Shown: one piece after another, positions 23,416-34,540 of the stretch
How the letters are laid out: every line of letters begins with the position of its first letter
How positions within the stretch are numbered: position 1 is the stretch's first letter
Assembly: GCA_944381935.1 (NCBI GenBank)
Contig: CALWMN010000003.1
Coordinates: forward strand, 1 to 64,000
Length of the DNA: 64,000 nucleotides
Direction: 5' to 3'
From: an uncultured Mediterraneibacter sp.
Lineage (GTDB): Bacteria; Bacillota; Clostridia; Lachnospirales; Lachnospiraceae
Program-made: the position numbers and the translations under genes
Notes under the pieces: generated by a model
Seen by the model: the letters and a program-made list of their open reading frames with translations, nothing else
Database searches by the model: none
What the model was told of the DNA's origin: nothing

Positions 23416-24329
23416 AAATTCTTTTTCCGGTATTCTCTCGGTGTACATCCATATGATTCCCGGAACAGCCTGGAATAGTAGCTCAGGTGAGCGAACCCGC
23501 AGGCGGTCGCCGCCCCCGTCACACTGAGGGAGGTTTCTTCCAGCAGGCGCCGGCTGATTTCCAGCCGGTAATGGTTCAGGAAATCAATGGGCGTCTGCTG
23601 GAGATATTCCCTGAAGATGCGGCAGCATTTGCTGCGGCTCACCTTTCCGGCAGCGGCGATGTCATCCAGGGTTATTTTTTCTGCATAGCTTTGATGGATA
23701 AAAGACACCATGTCACGCTGGATAAAGAGATCCGGGTCTGTCTGTTCGGACATGTCTGTCTGTATCGGGATGATGGAAAGAAGCTGGTTCCAGAGCAGAT
23801 GCAGGAGACCGGATGCTTCCAGTTCATATCCCTCCCGGAGTTCTTCTTTCAGGGCGGCAATGCGGTCGAGAAGTTCCCGGGCCCTAACGGCAGAAGGAGG
23901 CTTCACGGACGGAGTGCATGCGGAAGCGTCTCTGCCGGGAAGATGGAGAAATTCTATGCCGTTATTTTTTATAAAGGGCAGTACATAGCGCTCATACAGC
24001 CCGGGACTGCCCGCGAAGAACTGCGGGTGGAAGAGAACGCACAGAAACCTGCAGTCATTCTGACCCGAAGCATATCCGTAGTGCATCTGGCGGGAGTTGA
24101 CGATAAGGCAGTCACCTTCCAGAAGATGAATCTTCTGATCATTGACCCGGTAGTTCATGTTTCCTTTTAAAATCCGGATCAGTTCAATATCGTCGTGCCA
24201 GTGGCAGAGCGCGCGCATATCCGGGTATTCGGAGAGGTTTTCCGTTTTGATGAACAGAGGGATCCCCTCCGTGTCATAACGGACGATCTCAGAAGCGTCT
24301 TTCATAAGGTACATCTTTGTCTTTGCCAT
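23412..24329 (-). CDS. AraC-family transcriptional regulator with cupin sensor
   Basis: 305 residues. The N-terminal half is a cupin-type ligand pocket (CHWHDDIELIRILKGNMNYR, LLEGDCLIVNSRQMHY). The C-terminal ~100 residues hold two helix-turn-helices (ITLDDIAAAGKVSRSKCCRI, and GAATACGFAHLSYYSRLFRE) with the usual AraC ending GCTPREYRKKNF. It is divergent from the MATE gene at 24521, which is the most natural target. The effector is unknown. Confidence 0.88.
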   Translation of the reverse strand: MAKTKMYLMKDASEIVRYDTEGIPLFIKTENLSEYPDMRALCHWHDDIELIRILKGNMNYRVNDQKIHLLEGDCLIVNSRQMHYGYASGQNDCRFLCVLFHPQFFAGSPGLYERYVLPFIKNNGIEFLHLPGRDASACTPSVKPPSAVRARELLDRIAALKEELREGYELEASGLLHLLWNQLLSIIPIQTDMSEQTDPDLFIQRDMVSFIHQSYAEKITLDDIAAAGKVSRSKCCRIFREYLQQTPIDFLNHYRLEISRRLLEETSLSVTGAATACGFAHLSYYSRLFRESYGCTPREYRKKNF

Positions 24330-24520
24330 TTCTGCCCCCTGTCTCCTTTCCGGGATTATCGTGCCCCCATAACTGAGCCTGTTCCCTTACACTGTAGACG
24401 TACAGTTGTCAATATATGGGGAGCAGACACGATTTTTATAAAAAGTAGAGAAAATAGTGATAGAAACTGTCCTTTTGAAATACTATCATGTCAATGTGGC
24501 TTATGCAAGGGGGTATGATG

Positions 24521-25885
24521 ATGAAACAGGAAAACAGGATTTTCTACAGAAAGCTTTCCGCTCTGGTCTTTCCGATTGCAGTGCAGAACCTGATGACGGC
24601 GATTGTCAGTGCGTCGGATGCCCTGATGCTCGGGTTTCTCAGCCAGAGCGCACTGTCAGCGGTTTCCCTGGCAACCCAGGTGCAGTTCGTGCTGAACCTG
24701 TTTTATGCTGCGCTGACCATAGGGGCAACCGTCCTGGCGGCCCAGTACTGGGGAAAAGGAGACGCCCGTTCTGTGGAGAAGATTCTGGCGGTCACGTTGA
24801 AGATTTCAGTGGCAATATCCGCCGTATTTTTTGCCGGGGCAGTGTTTGTGCCGGAAATGCTGATGCGCATCTTTACCTCGGATTATGAGCTGATCCTTCC
24901 GGGGGCGGCGTACCTAAAGGCAGTGAGCTGGTCTTATCTGTTCATGGGAGTATCGCAGATCTATCTGTGCATTATGAAAAACAGCGGAAGGGCGCTGAAA
25001 AGCACCATATACGGTTCGGTTTCTGTCATACTGAATATCGTGCTCAATGCAGTGCTTATTTTCGGGTTTCTTGGATTCCCTCAGATGGGAACAGTGGGGG
25101 CAGCCGCAGCTACCAGTATTTCCAGGGCAGTGGAACTGATTCTTGTGCTGGCGGAGAACAGGATCGAGCGTGGGAAGGGGGATCGGACAGTGTGTATCCG
25201 CTGGAAATACCTGAAGGGAGGCAGCAGGGCCCTCAGGAAAGATTTCTTCCGGTATACCCTGCCTGTCCTGGCAAACGAGCTGGCCTGGGGATGTGGATTT
25301 ACCATGTTTTCCGTGATCATGGGGCATATGGGAAGCGATGCGGTGGCGGCAAATTCTATTGCCAATATCGTGAAAAATATTATTTCCTGCGTGTGTCTGG
25401 GCATTGGAACCGGAAGCGGAATCATTGTGGGAAATGAGCTGGGATGCGGTGAGCTTGAGCGGGCGCGGCTGTATGGAAGGAAGCTCTGCCATACAGCGCT
25501 TGCGGCCGGAGCTGTATCGGGAGCCGTGATCTTCCTGTGCAGCCCCGCGATTATGGGGTTTGCCGCTACCCTTACGCCCGCGGCAAAAGAATACCTGCGT
25601 TTCATGCTGTATATCTGTTCCTACTATATGATAGGAAAGTCCATCAATTCCACAGTCGTGGCAGGCATTTTCTGCGCGGGAGGCGATACGAGATTCGGTC
25701 TTCTGTGTGATGCGGTTGTCATATGGCTGGTAGTCGTGCCGGTGGGGGCAGTCTCGGCATTCGTTCTTAAGCTGCCGGTCCTGACGGTCTATTTCCTGCT
25801 CAATCTGGATGAGCTGATCAAACTTCCGGCAGTTTACCGGCATTACAGACAATACAAATGGGTAAAAAATCTCACAAGGCAGTGA
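24521..25885 (+). CDS. MATE-family efflux transporter
   Basis: 454 residues from ATG 24521, the third of three consecutive ATGs and the only one well spaced from AAGGGGG (24508-24513). Twelve transmembrane segments form two homologous halves (FPIAVQNLMTAIVSASDALM and TLPVLANELAWGCGFTMFSV). MATE proteins expel cationic or xenobiotic compounds using sodium or protons. The acetyltransferase follows 22 bases downstream, so export and acetyl modification may be linked. The AraC regulator is divergent. Confidence 0.88.
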   Translation: MKQENRIFYRKLSALVFPIAVQNLMTAIVSASDALMLGFLSQSALSAVSLATQVQFVLNLFYAALTIGATVLAAQYWGKGDARSVEKILAVTLKISVAISAVFFAGAVFVPEMLMRIFTSDYELILPGAAYLKAVSWSYLFMGVSQIYLCIMKNSGRALKSTIYGSVSVILNIVLNAVLIFGFLGFPQMGTVGAAAATSISRAVELILVLAENRIERGKGDRTVCIRWKYLKGGSRALRKDFFRYTLPVLANELAWGCGFTMFSVIMGHMGSDAVAANSIANIVKNIISCVCLGIGTGSGIIVGNELGCGELERARLYGRKLCHTALAAGAVSGAVIFLCSPAIMGFAATLTPAAKEYLRFMLYICSYYMIGKSINSTVVAGIFCAGGDTRFGLLCDAVVIWLVVVPVGAVSAFVLKLPVLTVYFLLNLDELIKLPAVYRHYRQYKWVKNLTRQ

Positions 25886-25907
25886 GAAGAAACAGGAGGA
25901 AAACAGG

Positions 25908-26528
25908 ATGAACAATATTGAGAGAAGAGACAGGGAGATGGCATACATCTCGGATGAAGCGGTGATGGAGGAACAGAAGGCATGCCGCAGGATACTGCAG
26001 AGGCTCAATACCGCCGACCGCTCGGATTTTGATGAGATCGGAAGGCTGGTTGAAGAACTGCTGGGGAAATCGGAGAAAGCATTTATCAATCCCCCGTTTT
26101 ACTGTGACTATGGGTCGCACATCGAGGTGGGTAAAAATTTTTTTGCAAACTATAACTGCACGATCATTGATGTGGGTAAGGTCGTGATCGGGGATAACTG
26201 CCAGTTCGCTCCGAACGTGTCGGTCTACACTGCGGGACATCCCATCCACCCGGTGTCCAGGAACAGCCTGTATGAGTACGGCATTGGCGTCACAATCGGG
26301 GACAATGTCTGGATTGGAGGCAATACGGTAATTCTGCCGGGAGTCCATATCGGAAGCAATACGGTCATCGGAGCAGGCAGCGTAGTGACAAAGGATATCC
26401 CGGACTGGGTCGTGGCGGCAGGGAACCCCTGCAGGGTGGTAAAGCAGATCACGGAGGAAGATAAAAAATATTATTATAAAGACCGGGAATTTGACGAAGA
26501 AGCATGGGAGGTGATTTCACGTCTGTAA
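25908..26528 (+). CDS. maltose/galactoside O-acetyltransferase family (hexapeptide repeat)
   Basis: 206 residues, a little longer than typical Maa/LacA. The N-terminal Mac domain (RDREMAYISDEAVMEEQKAC) is followed by left-handed beta-helix repeats (NPPFYCDYGSHIEVG, VWIGGNTVILPGVHIGSNT, VIGAGSVVTKDIPDWVVAAG). The catalytic His lies in TAGHPIHP. It transfers acetyl from acetyl-CoA to sugars. It is cotranscribed with the MATE gene. Confidence 0.9.
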   Translation: MNNIERRDREMAYISDEAVMEEQKACRRILQRLNTADRSDFDEIGRLVEELLGKSEKAFINPPFYCDYGSHIEVGKNFFANYNCTIIDVGKVVIGDNCQFAPNVSVYTAGHPIHPVSRNSLYEYGIGVTIGDNVWIGGNTVILPGVHIGSNTVIGAGSVVTKDIPDWVVAAGNPCRVVKQITEEDKKYYYKDREFDEEAWEVISRL

Positions 26529-26662
26529 GAGCGGCAAAATCGGCTGCGGAAAAGTTGGAAAATATATACCGGATATGTTAGAATAACAGCATCGGAAAGT
26601 GAAAGCCTGTCGGATCTTGTCCGTACGATACCAGTGGGATATGCAGAAGAAGGGAGTCGGAT

Positions 26663-27550
26663 ATGGAGATACGTGTGTTAAAATATTTTCTGGCTGTTGT
26701 GCGGGAGGAGAACATATCCAGGGCAGCGGAGACGCTGCACATCACGCAGCCGACTTTAAGCCGCCAGATCTCGCAGCTTGAAGATGAACTGGGGACGCAG
26801 CTTTTTGTGCGCGGGAAACACCTGACCCTGACGGATGCGGGTGTAATGCTCAGGAGAAGAGCGGAAGAAGTGACAGAGCTGATGGACAAGATTGAGAGCG
26901 AGTTTGCGGAACCCGACGAAGTGGCAGGCCAAATCGTGATCGGGGAGGGGGCGCTTATGTCTTCCGGTCTGCTTATGAGTGCCATGCTTCGGTTCCGGGA
27001 GAAATATCCAAAGGTCAGTTATGAACTGTACTCCAATACCTCGGACTATATCAAGGAACGGCTGGACAAAGGATTATGTGATTTTGGACTGCTTCTGGAG
27101 CCTGTTGATATTGAAAAATATGATTTCCTCCGCATGCCGGTGAAAGAGCAGTGGGGACTTTATATGGAGAAAGGGCATCCTCTGGCAGAAAAAGAGGTTA
27201 TAACGCGAGAGGACCTGATGGATGTGCCGCTCATTACTGCCAGCAGGCTTGCTGTGCAGAAAGAAATCGCAAACTGGCTGGGAGAGGATATAGACCGCCT
27301 GAATATATTTGCCACGTCCAATATTATTACAAATGCACAGATCATTATGAAGCCGGGGAATATCTGCTTTATGACGATTGAGGGGGCAATGGAGAGCTTT
27401 CAGGAAGGGAACATGGTATTCCGTCCGCTGTATCCCGAACTGTCGCTGTCCTCAGTCCTGGTGTGGAAGAAGTTTCAGCCTTTTTCTAACGCAGCGGGAA
27501 GATTTCTGACGGAGTTTAAGACTATGCTTCAAATGAATGAAACCGTATAA
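26663..27550 (+). CDS. LysR-family transcriptional regulator
   Basis: 295 residues. N-terminal winged helix LKYFLAVVREENISRAAETL HITQPTLSRQISQLEDELG (residues 5 to about 43) and a periplasmic-binding-like effector domain with an unusually short interdomain linker. GGAGTCGG precedes ATG 26663. It is downstream of and codirectional with the MATE/acetyltransferase pair, with a 134-base gap that likely holds its own promoter. Its target is not obvious; divergent placement with a metabolic gene, usual for LysR, is absent here. Confidence 0.88.
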   Translation: MEIRVLKYFLAVVREENISRAAETLHITQPTLSRQISQLEDELGTQLFVRGKHLTLTDAGVMLRRRAEEVTELMDKIESEFAEPDEVAGQIVIGEGALMSSGLLMSAMLRFREKYPKVSYELYSNTSDYIKERLDKGLCDFGLLLEPVDIEKYDFLRMPVKEQWGLYMEKGHPLAEKEVITREDLMDVPLITASRLAVQKEIANWLGEDIDRLNIFATSNIITNAQIIMKPGNICFMTIEGAMESFQEGNMVFRPLYPELSLSSVLVWKKFQPFSNAAGRFLTEFKTMLQMNETV

Positions 27551-27602
27551 AATATAAGCATTGGACATTTCAATATCCGATAAATAGAATGGAAGTGTGA
27601 TC

Positions 27603-27651
27603 AGAAGGGATAAAAAAACCCTTCTGCGGCACTTCTTTTTTTGTGCCGCAG
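27603..27651 (+). promoter_or_regulatory. two overlapping hairpins before the MerR-like gene
   Basis: AGAAGGG (27603-27609) pairs with CCCTTCT (27619-27625). CTGCGGCAC (27624-27632) pairs with GTGCCGCAG (27643-27651). They share bases 27624-27625, so both cannot form fully. It may be the LysR terminator or a leader switch. Confidence 0.45.
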
Positions 27652-27675
27652 CCTGCAACGGCAGAAAGGAGGCAT

Positions 27676-28014
27676 ATGACAATTCAAGAGTTGGGGGAGA
27701 GATGCTGTATCCCGGTTGAAAAGCTAAAGCTGTATGAATCCTGTGGCCTGCTGCCGGAAAAGAGGGGCGGAGAAAAGGAGTACACAGATGAAGACCTGGA
27801 GCGGCTGGGCCTTGTATGTACACTGACAAAGGCAGGATTTACCTGTGGGGAGATCAAGCAGTATATATCTTACCCCAAGGGAAAAGAAGGGAAGGAACAG
27901 CAGATCCTCATGCTGAAGCGCCAGAGAGGGAAGCTGCTGGAGACGCTGCACCAAAAACAGCAGATACTTGACAAGATCGACTATATGATCCTGAAAAAGA
28001 GGAAGGAAGAATAG
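27676..28014 (+). CDS. MerR-family regulator
   Basis: 112 residues from ATG 27676, set by AAAGGAGG six bases upstream. The N-terminus is a MerR winged helix (MTIQELGERCCIPVEKLKLY, ESCGLLPEKR), with ERLGLVCTLTKAGFTCGEIK next. A long C-terminal coiled coil (KGKEGKEQQILMLKRQRGKL through HQKQQILDKIDYM) serves for dimerisation. No cysteine-rich metal loop follows the coil, so it is unlikely to be a metal sensor. Confidence 0.85.
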   Translation: MTIQELGERCCIPVEKLKLYESCGLLPEKRGGEKEYTDEDLERLGLVCTLTKAGFTCGEIKQYISYPKGKEGKEQQILMLKRQRGKLLETLHQKQQILDKIDYMILKKRKEE

Positions 28015-28022
28015 GATAAAGA

Positions 28023-28865
28023 TCACAAACTTTGGAACAGGCGCTTCCATTTTGGCTGGTTATCCAGAGTACAGACCAGATAAAATTCTGCGAAGCTTTC
28101 AGGATCAGAAAATGGAATATTGACGCGTCCGTTCTGCCTGGTCTCCATCCTTTTGAGTGTGATGTCTGTGGTGAAGGAGGGGAGATCCGAATACCGGGCA
28201 AGCTCGCCGAGGGCTTCCATATCCGGCTGAAGAAAGAACTTTGAATGGGGCATTTTTGTGCGGACAATATCTTCCCACGATCCGACATGGGCGTACATGA
28301 TAAAATTCTGCCCGTCCATTTCTGAAAAGGCAATCGTCTGATAGGCGGCGGCAGGGTGGAAAGGCGGAATGGACACATAGAGCTGTTCCGCCATATATTT
28401 CTGACAGAATAAATCTGCATCACCGACAGAATGAGGAAGAACGATAACGCCGTATTCCGATGATTTCAGGCCCTGTACCAGATTCTCCTCTGTGTCAACC
28501 GCAGAGGAGATCGTCATGCCTGAATAAATGCCTGTCGCCAGAGGCAGCAGCTCCATCAGGGGACCTGGGGCACAGCTCCCGATATTCAAGGTGCGCAGGC
28601 TCCGGTCAAATGCGCGGACATGCCGCTCCATTTCGACTTCACTGTCAAGGATTTTTTCAGCGTACCGGGCGGCTAGGATACCGGTCTGGTTTAAAACGAT
28701 GCGATTTTTCTGCCTGTCAAAGAGAGGGACGTTAAACTCCTGTTCCAGCTTCTGCATTGATCTTGAGAGCGAGGGCTGGGCCAGATGGAGATGCTCTGCT
28801 GCAGCGGAAAGCGTACCGTATTTGTGAAAAGCAAGCAATTGTTCCAGAAGATAGATTTCGATCAT
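28023..28865 (-). CDS. LysR-family regulator divergent from aldo/keto reductase
   Basis: 280 residues. Winged helix LEQLLAFHKYGTLSAAAEHL HLAQPSLSRSMQKLEQEFN (residues 7 to about 45) and a LysR effector domain. It is transcribed away from the aldo/keto reductase at 29048 with a 182-base shared regulatory gap, the classic LysR arrangement. Its probable target has since been disrupted by the 29671 element, which may have left this regulator without its function. Confidence 0.88.
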   Translation of the reverse strand: MIEIYLLEQLLAFHKYGTLSAAAEHLHLAQPSLSRSMQKLEQEFNVPLFDRQKNRIVLNQTGILAARYAEKILDSEVEMERHVRAFDRSLRTLNIGSCAPGPLMELLPLATGIYSGMTISSAVDTEENLVQGLKSSEYGVIVLPHSVGDADLFCQKYMAEQLYVSIPPFHPAAAYQTIAFSEMDGQNFIMYAHVGSWEDIVRTKMPHSKFFLQPDMEALGELARYSDLPSFTTDITLKRMETRQNGRVNIPFSDPESFAEFYLVCTLDNQPKWKRLFQSL

Positions 28866-29047
28866 ATGGATTCCTCCTTGTAATCCTCCTGTTTTGATGT
28901 TCTAAACAGGAAACTGTCACTATGCGTTTTAAGTATATCATAATGCGGGATTAATATTGTACATTTTTTGAGATTCTCATTAAAATATATTCGGAAACAG
29001 CCATAGGGCACTGCGGCTGAAAGTGAAAAACCAAAGGAGGAAGGAAA

Positions 29048-29670
29048 ATGGAATATTTGAAGCTTAATAACGGAACGGAGATCCCGTCGGCAGGAATCGG
29101 GACCTTTTTGCTTCAGCCGGATGATGCAGAAGCTGCCGTCAGATCAGCGCTTGGAGATGGATATCAGCTGGTCGATACGGCAAATGCATACATGAATGAG
29201 AAGGCGGTGGGGCGCGCCATAAAAAAATCCGGCGTGGAGAGAGAAAAAGTCTATCTTTCCACAAAGCTGTGGCCCAGCGTATATAAGACGGCGGACCAGG
29301 CGGTGGATGCCACGCTGAAGCGTCTGGACACCGAATATATTGACCTGATGTTCCTTCATCAGCCGGTGGGAGACTATGTGGCGGCATACAGGGCAATGGA
29401 ACGTGCGGTCAAGGCGGGAAAGATCAGATCATTAGGATTGTCCAACTTTTCGGAAGACCAGATCAGGGAAGTGGCCGATGCGACAGAGATAAAGCCGGCA
29501 GTCCTTCAGGCAGAGGCGCATCCCTATTATCCGCAGACTGCGCTTAAGGAATATCTGGACGGATTCGGCGCGCATGTAATGGCGTGGTATCCTCTGGGGC
29601 ACGGCGATAAGGCGCTGCTAAATGAGCCGGTGATCGCGGATATCGCACAAAAGCACGGAAAGACAAGGGC
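29048..29670 (+). pseudogene. aldo/keto reductase, 5' part, interrupted by a 7.69-kb element
   Basis: The first 207 codons of an aldo/keto reductase with AAAGGAGG upstream. Catalytic tetrad parts are present: Asp in LVDTANAYMNEKAVG, its Tyr, Lys in STKLWP, and His in LHQPVGDY. The cofactor region begins with QAEAHPYYP. At 29670 the reductase sequence stops inside KHGKTRA; the frame then runs 59 codons into the element and ends at 29848. Joining base 29670 to 37362 yields 282 codons with KTRAQVILRWHTQMG across the join. It is similar to the intact paralogue at 40271. Confidence 0.9.
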
Positions 29671-29674
29671 TTCA

Positions 29675-29690
29675 GGTTACAAGGAAGTAT
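29675..29690 (+). repeat. left terminal inverted repeat of the element
   Basis: GGTTACAAGGAAGTAT, matching the reverse complement of the right copy at 14 of 16 positions. It begins four bases inside the junction and is probably a recombinase-binding half-site. Confidence 0.7.
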
Positions 29691-29717
29691 ATTTTCGATT
29701 AGGCGGCATAGCCCCAT

Positions 29718-30632
29718 TCAAGGGTTATGCCGTCTTTTCCTATTTCGTTCATTCTCAATCCAGTTGTTCAAATACTCAAATTTTTTTTCGTTTTTTTCAT
29801 CTTCATACTCATTGTATGAATTTATATATTTACTATTTCCTTTCTTAGAATATTCTCGTATTGAATCTTCGACTTGTTGATAAACATATTTTATTTTCGT
29901 AGCAGTGTAAATTTTTTCACTATATTCCACAAGTTGAAAAAGAGAAGGTTCAAAACAAACAATATTATGTCCTTCCGCTTGAACGCTCTCAAAATATATA
30001 CCATTATTATTTATACTTTTAAAAACATCTGCTAGAAAGCGTGTTATATTATATATGTGTTTTGTCCCATCATGTACTGGTTGCGTCAAAATTTCAAGCC
30101 AAGTTTTTATTTCTACATCATCATTAAATTTTGTTAAGTCAATTACTTCTATCTGCTCTCCACACTTAAATTCACCAATACTACAATTTTGTCCTATTTG
30201 TAAGTGAATCTCTGCTAAACAAGTTTCTATTGTGTCTGCTAAGTACAAATAAGATATTCCTTGTCTATTAAATCTTCCGCCATTTGTATATATTGGTGGC
30301 GGTGCTTTAATTTCTTTTTGATAGTATGGTAATATAAAATTTCTGTTATAATCGTCCTCTGCTCCCCAAATCACCTCATTTCCGATACGTCCACGATAAA
30401 AGATTGTATTGGTATCTATTATTTTAGTGGGTAATATTTTCGCTTTGAAATATTCCCTATATTGTTCAAATAAGCTATCAGGATTATTATATGTCAAATC
30501 ATCATTGACTATCTTTTTTAAGTCAGATTGAAAGCTGTAATTCCATACAAATGTCTTGTGTTCTGTAAGAGTACAGTTGCTTAATGCGTCTGCTATATTT
30601 TTTGCTTTTTCAATTCTATCTGATAAATTCAT
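29718..30632 (-). CDS. RES-domain protein (putative NAD-consuming toxin fold)
   Basis: 304 residues with GGAGG ahead of ATG. The RES core is visible: FYRGR (Arg80), GGRFNRQGISYLYLADTIET, CLAEIHLQIG (Glu141), then GIYFESVQAEGHNIVCFEP (Ser216), i.e. the R-E-S residues. RES toxins of type II systems degrade NAD+ with an adjacent Xre antitoxin, but those are about 150-200 residues and no Xre gene is beside this one. The extra 75 N-terminal and 55 C-terminal residues, the latter acidic/basic coiled, are unrecognised. It is the leftmost cargo of the element, so defence or stabilisation is inferred. Confidence 0.75.
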   Translation of the reverse strand: MNLSDRIEKAKNIADALSNCTLTEHKTFVWNYSFQSDLKKIVNDDLTYNNPDSLFEQYREYFKAKILPTKIIDTNTIFYRGRIGNEVIWGAEDDYNRNFILPYYQKEIKAPPPIYTNGGRFNRQGISYLYLADTIETCLAEIHLQIGQNCSIGEFKCGEQIEVIDLTKFNDDVEIKTWLEILTQPVHDGTKHIYNITRFLADVFKSINNNGIYFESVQAEGHNIVCFEPSLFQLVEYSEKIYTATKIKYVYQQVEDSIREYSKKGNSKYINSYNEYEDEKNEKKFEYLNNWIENERNRKRRHNP

Positions 30633-30658
30633 TTCTGTCCTCCTTTCTAACGGATATT

Positions 30659-32528
<1,870 letters not shown>

Positions 32529-32832
32529 TCCTTTCTCGTCCTTTCTTTACTTTGTAATGTGATAAATTTCGTAGCAAGCATAGGAAAGGGGTACCCTTTC
32601 CGTAAAATCGTCCGTTTTCTGTCTACCGACAGCGGCAATTTTTGCTTGTTGGGAAGTTTCCCAAACCCTCTGTTTTTTCTCTTCACTACCTACTACACCG
32701 CACAAGGCGGTTTTGCCGAAGTTTTGATAGAAATTTTTAAAATAATTTCTTATGTCCTGTTACGCCGGATAGAGAAGGAAGCCAATGTTTACTTAACAGT
32801 AACTAAATATGGGGCTTTGAGCCGCAGGACGA

Positions 32833-32861
32833 TTGACAACACATATGGGAATCGCTATAAT
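32833..32861 (+). promoter_or_regulatory. promoter of the element's MATE operon
   Basis: TTGACA (32833-32838), 17-bp spacer, TATAAT (32856-32861). It starts a leader of about 290 bases ahead of the pump. Confidence 0.82.
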
Positions 32862-32896
32862 TATTTTGTAATAAGTTTTCAGAAAGGGTGAGTACA

Positions 32897-32995
32897 ATGT
32901 TATTCGGGAAATTTTGCATTGAATACAGCTCCGCACAATTTGATATTTCAAAACATTGTACGGAGCCTAAAAGACACGAGAACATTTATATTTAG
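32897..32995 (+). CDS. putative 32-residue leader peptide
   Basis: ATG 32897 after AAAGGGTGAG encodes MLFGKFCIEYSSAQFDISKH and 12 more residues. It overlaps an inverted repeat: GCTCCGCACAAT (32928-32939) with ATTGTACGGAGC (32955-32966). A short translated ORF overlapping a stem ahead of further terminator-like stems is the layout of drug-inducible attenuators. Confidence 0.55.
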   Translation: MLFGKFCIEYSSAQFDISKHCTEPKRHENIYI

Positions 32996-33060
32996 GCTTG
33001 CTCCAACATAACCTTATCATGTGGGGCTTTGTTCGCGTGTATATATCATTATGATGTTCG

Positions 33061-33138
33061 GGCAGTAGACAATGTTTTGTCTGCTGCCTTTTGTTATACA
33101 GAGGGCGCACTGTATCGTGGCTACCCTCTGCTTTTTTT
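33061..33138 (+). promoter_or_regulatory. tandem terminators in the MATE leader
   Basis: Stem 1: GGCAGTAGACA (33061-33071) with TGTCTGCTGCC (33078-33088), then TTTTG. Stem 2: CAGAGGG (33099-33105) with CCCTCTG (33124-33130), then CTTTTTTT. Both precede the pump's ribosome-binding site, so read-through must be allowed for expression. Confidence 0.7.
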
Positions 33139-33160
33139 ATTCAGAAAGGATTTTGAGAAA

Positions 33161-34540
33161 ATGGAAGAAGAACAGAATTTAACAACAGGAAGCGTACCGA
33201 AGAAGCTGATTATATTTGCACTTCCTCTATTGTTCGCTAATCTTTTGCAATCTTTTTATAGTATTGTAGATATGCTTGTTGTTGGAAATATCGTAGGAGA
33301 AACAGGTCTTGCAGCAATCAGCAATGCGTCTATGATAAGTTTTATTATCAATTCAATTTGTATCGGCGTAACAATTGGCGGTACTGTTTTAATCGCTCAA
33401 TATAAAGGGGCAAATGATGAACAAGGACAAAGTGAAACAGTTGGAACACTATTCGCAATATCCCTTATCGCTTCATTTATCGTAACGATAATCGGATTGA
33501 TTGTATATAAGCCGCTTTTCCATATTTTGAATGTTCCTGCGGCTTCTATGCAAGACGCTTGCGAATATATGAAAATCATCTGCTGCGGCACTGTATTTGT
33601 GCTTGGTTACAATGCAGTTTGCTCTATTATGAAAGGCTTTGGGGATTCAAAAAGCCCTCTATATTTTGTGGCGATTGCAACGGTTGTAAACGTCATATTA
33701 GACCTGATTTTAGTCGGCCCCTTTAACATGGGAACGGCAGGAGCCGCCTATGCAACTATTTTTTCGCAGGGTGTTTCTCTTTTTGTATCAATCATTTACT
33801 TGAAAAGAAAAAAGTTTGTTTTTGATTTTAAGATAAAGAACTTCGCTATCAAATCGGATAAATTGATAACTGTTTTAAAAGTCGGATTACCTACCGCTAT
33901 CCAAATGGTAATTGTCAATATATCGTATCTTCTAATTACAGGAATGCTCAACTATTTTGGCGTATCTGTTGCCGCAGCGTCTGGTGTAGGTCTTAAGGTC
34001 AATACATTTGCAGGTATGCCCTGTTGGGCAATCGGACAGGCTGTTACTGCTATGGTCGGGCAGAATGTAGGGGCAAACGATATAGAGCGCGTGAGAAAAA
34101 CAACGAAAATCGGATTGTATTTGAATGTATCGGTTACTTTGATTGCCATTATCATTGTGCAATTATTTGCGGAACAAATCATCATGTTATTTGGGCCGGA
34201 AAGCCAGGAGGTCATAAAGGACGGCGTTCTATATCTAAGAATGTGTTGCGGTATTAACAGTCTGATTTATGCAGCTATGTACACATTTGACTCTTTTGCT
34301 ATCGGAGTAGGCTCCGCAAATGTTGCTATGATAAATGCACTTTTGGACGCAGTATTTATCCGGTTATCTGTAAGTTGGATTTTAGCATTTATCATTCACA
34401 TTGGATTTACAGGTATCTATATCGGTCAAGCTGTTTCTCCTGTATTACCCGCGATTGTCGGATTGATATATTTCAAAAGTAAATCATGGGAGAAGAAAAA
34501 GTTGATACATCATGCGGAAAGGAGCGTGGGGCAACCATGA
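33161..34540 (+). CDS. MATE-family multidrug efflux pump (element cargo)
   Basis: 459 residues from ATG 33161, 11 bases after AAAGGA; the frame is open back to 33029 through the leader stems, but no ribosome-binding site supports an earlier start. Twelve transmembrane segments; LTTGSVPKKLIIFALPLLFA and LLQSFYSIVDMLVVGNIVG are DinF/NorM-like. Internal duplication is visible at LKVGLPTAIQMVIVNISYLL. It probably exports a drug that also relieves the leader attenuation. The KTR protein is translationally coupled (ATGA). Confidence 0.85.
   Translation: MEEEQNLTTGSVPKKLIIFALPLLFANLLQSFYSIVDMLVVGNIVGETGLAAISNASMISFIINSICIGVTIGGTVLIAQYKGANDEQGQSETVGTLFAISLIASFIVTIIGLIVYKPLFHILNVPAASMQDACEYMKIICCGTVFVLGYNAVCSIMKGFGDSKSPLYFVAIATVVNVILDLILVGPFNMGTAGAAYATIFSQGVSLFVSIIYLKRKKFVFDFKIKNFAIKSDKLITVLKVGLPTAIQMVIVNISYLLITGMLNYFGVSVAAASGVGLKVNTFAGMPCWAIGQAVTAMVGQNVGANDIERVRKTTKIGLYLNVSVTLIAIIIVQLFAEQIIMLFGPESQEVIKDGVLYLRMCCGINSLIYAAMYTFDSFAIGVGSANVAMINALLDAVFIRLSVSWILAFIIHIGFTGIYIGQAVSPVLPAIVGLIYFKSKSWEKKKLIHHAERSVGQP

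Noticed and set aside
24914-26089. A 391-codon minus-strand frame over the MATE and acetyltransferase genes
   Set aside because: It is antisense to two recognised genes and spans their junction. No ribosome-binding site or domain pattern supports it.
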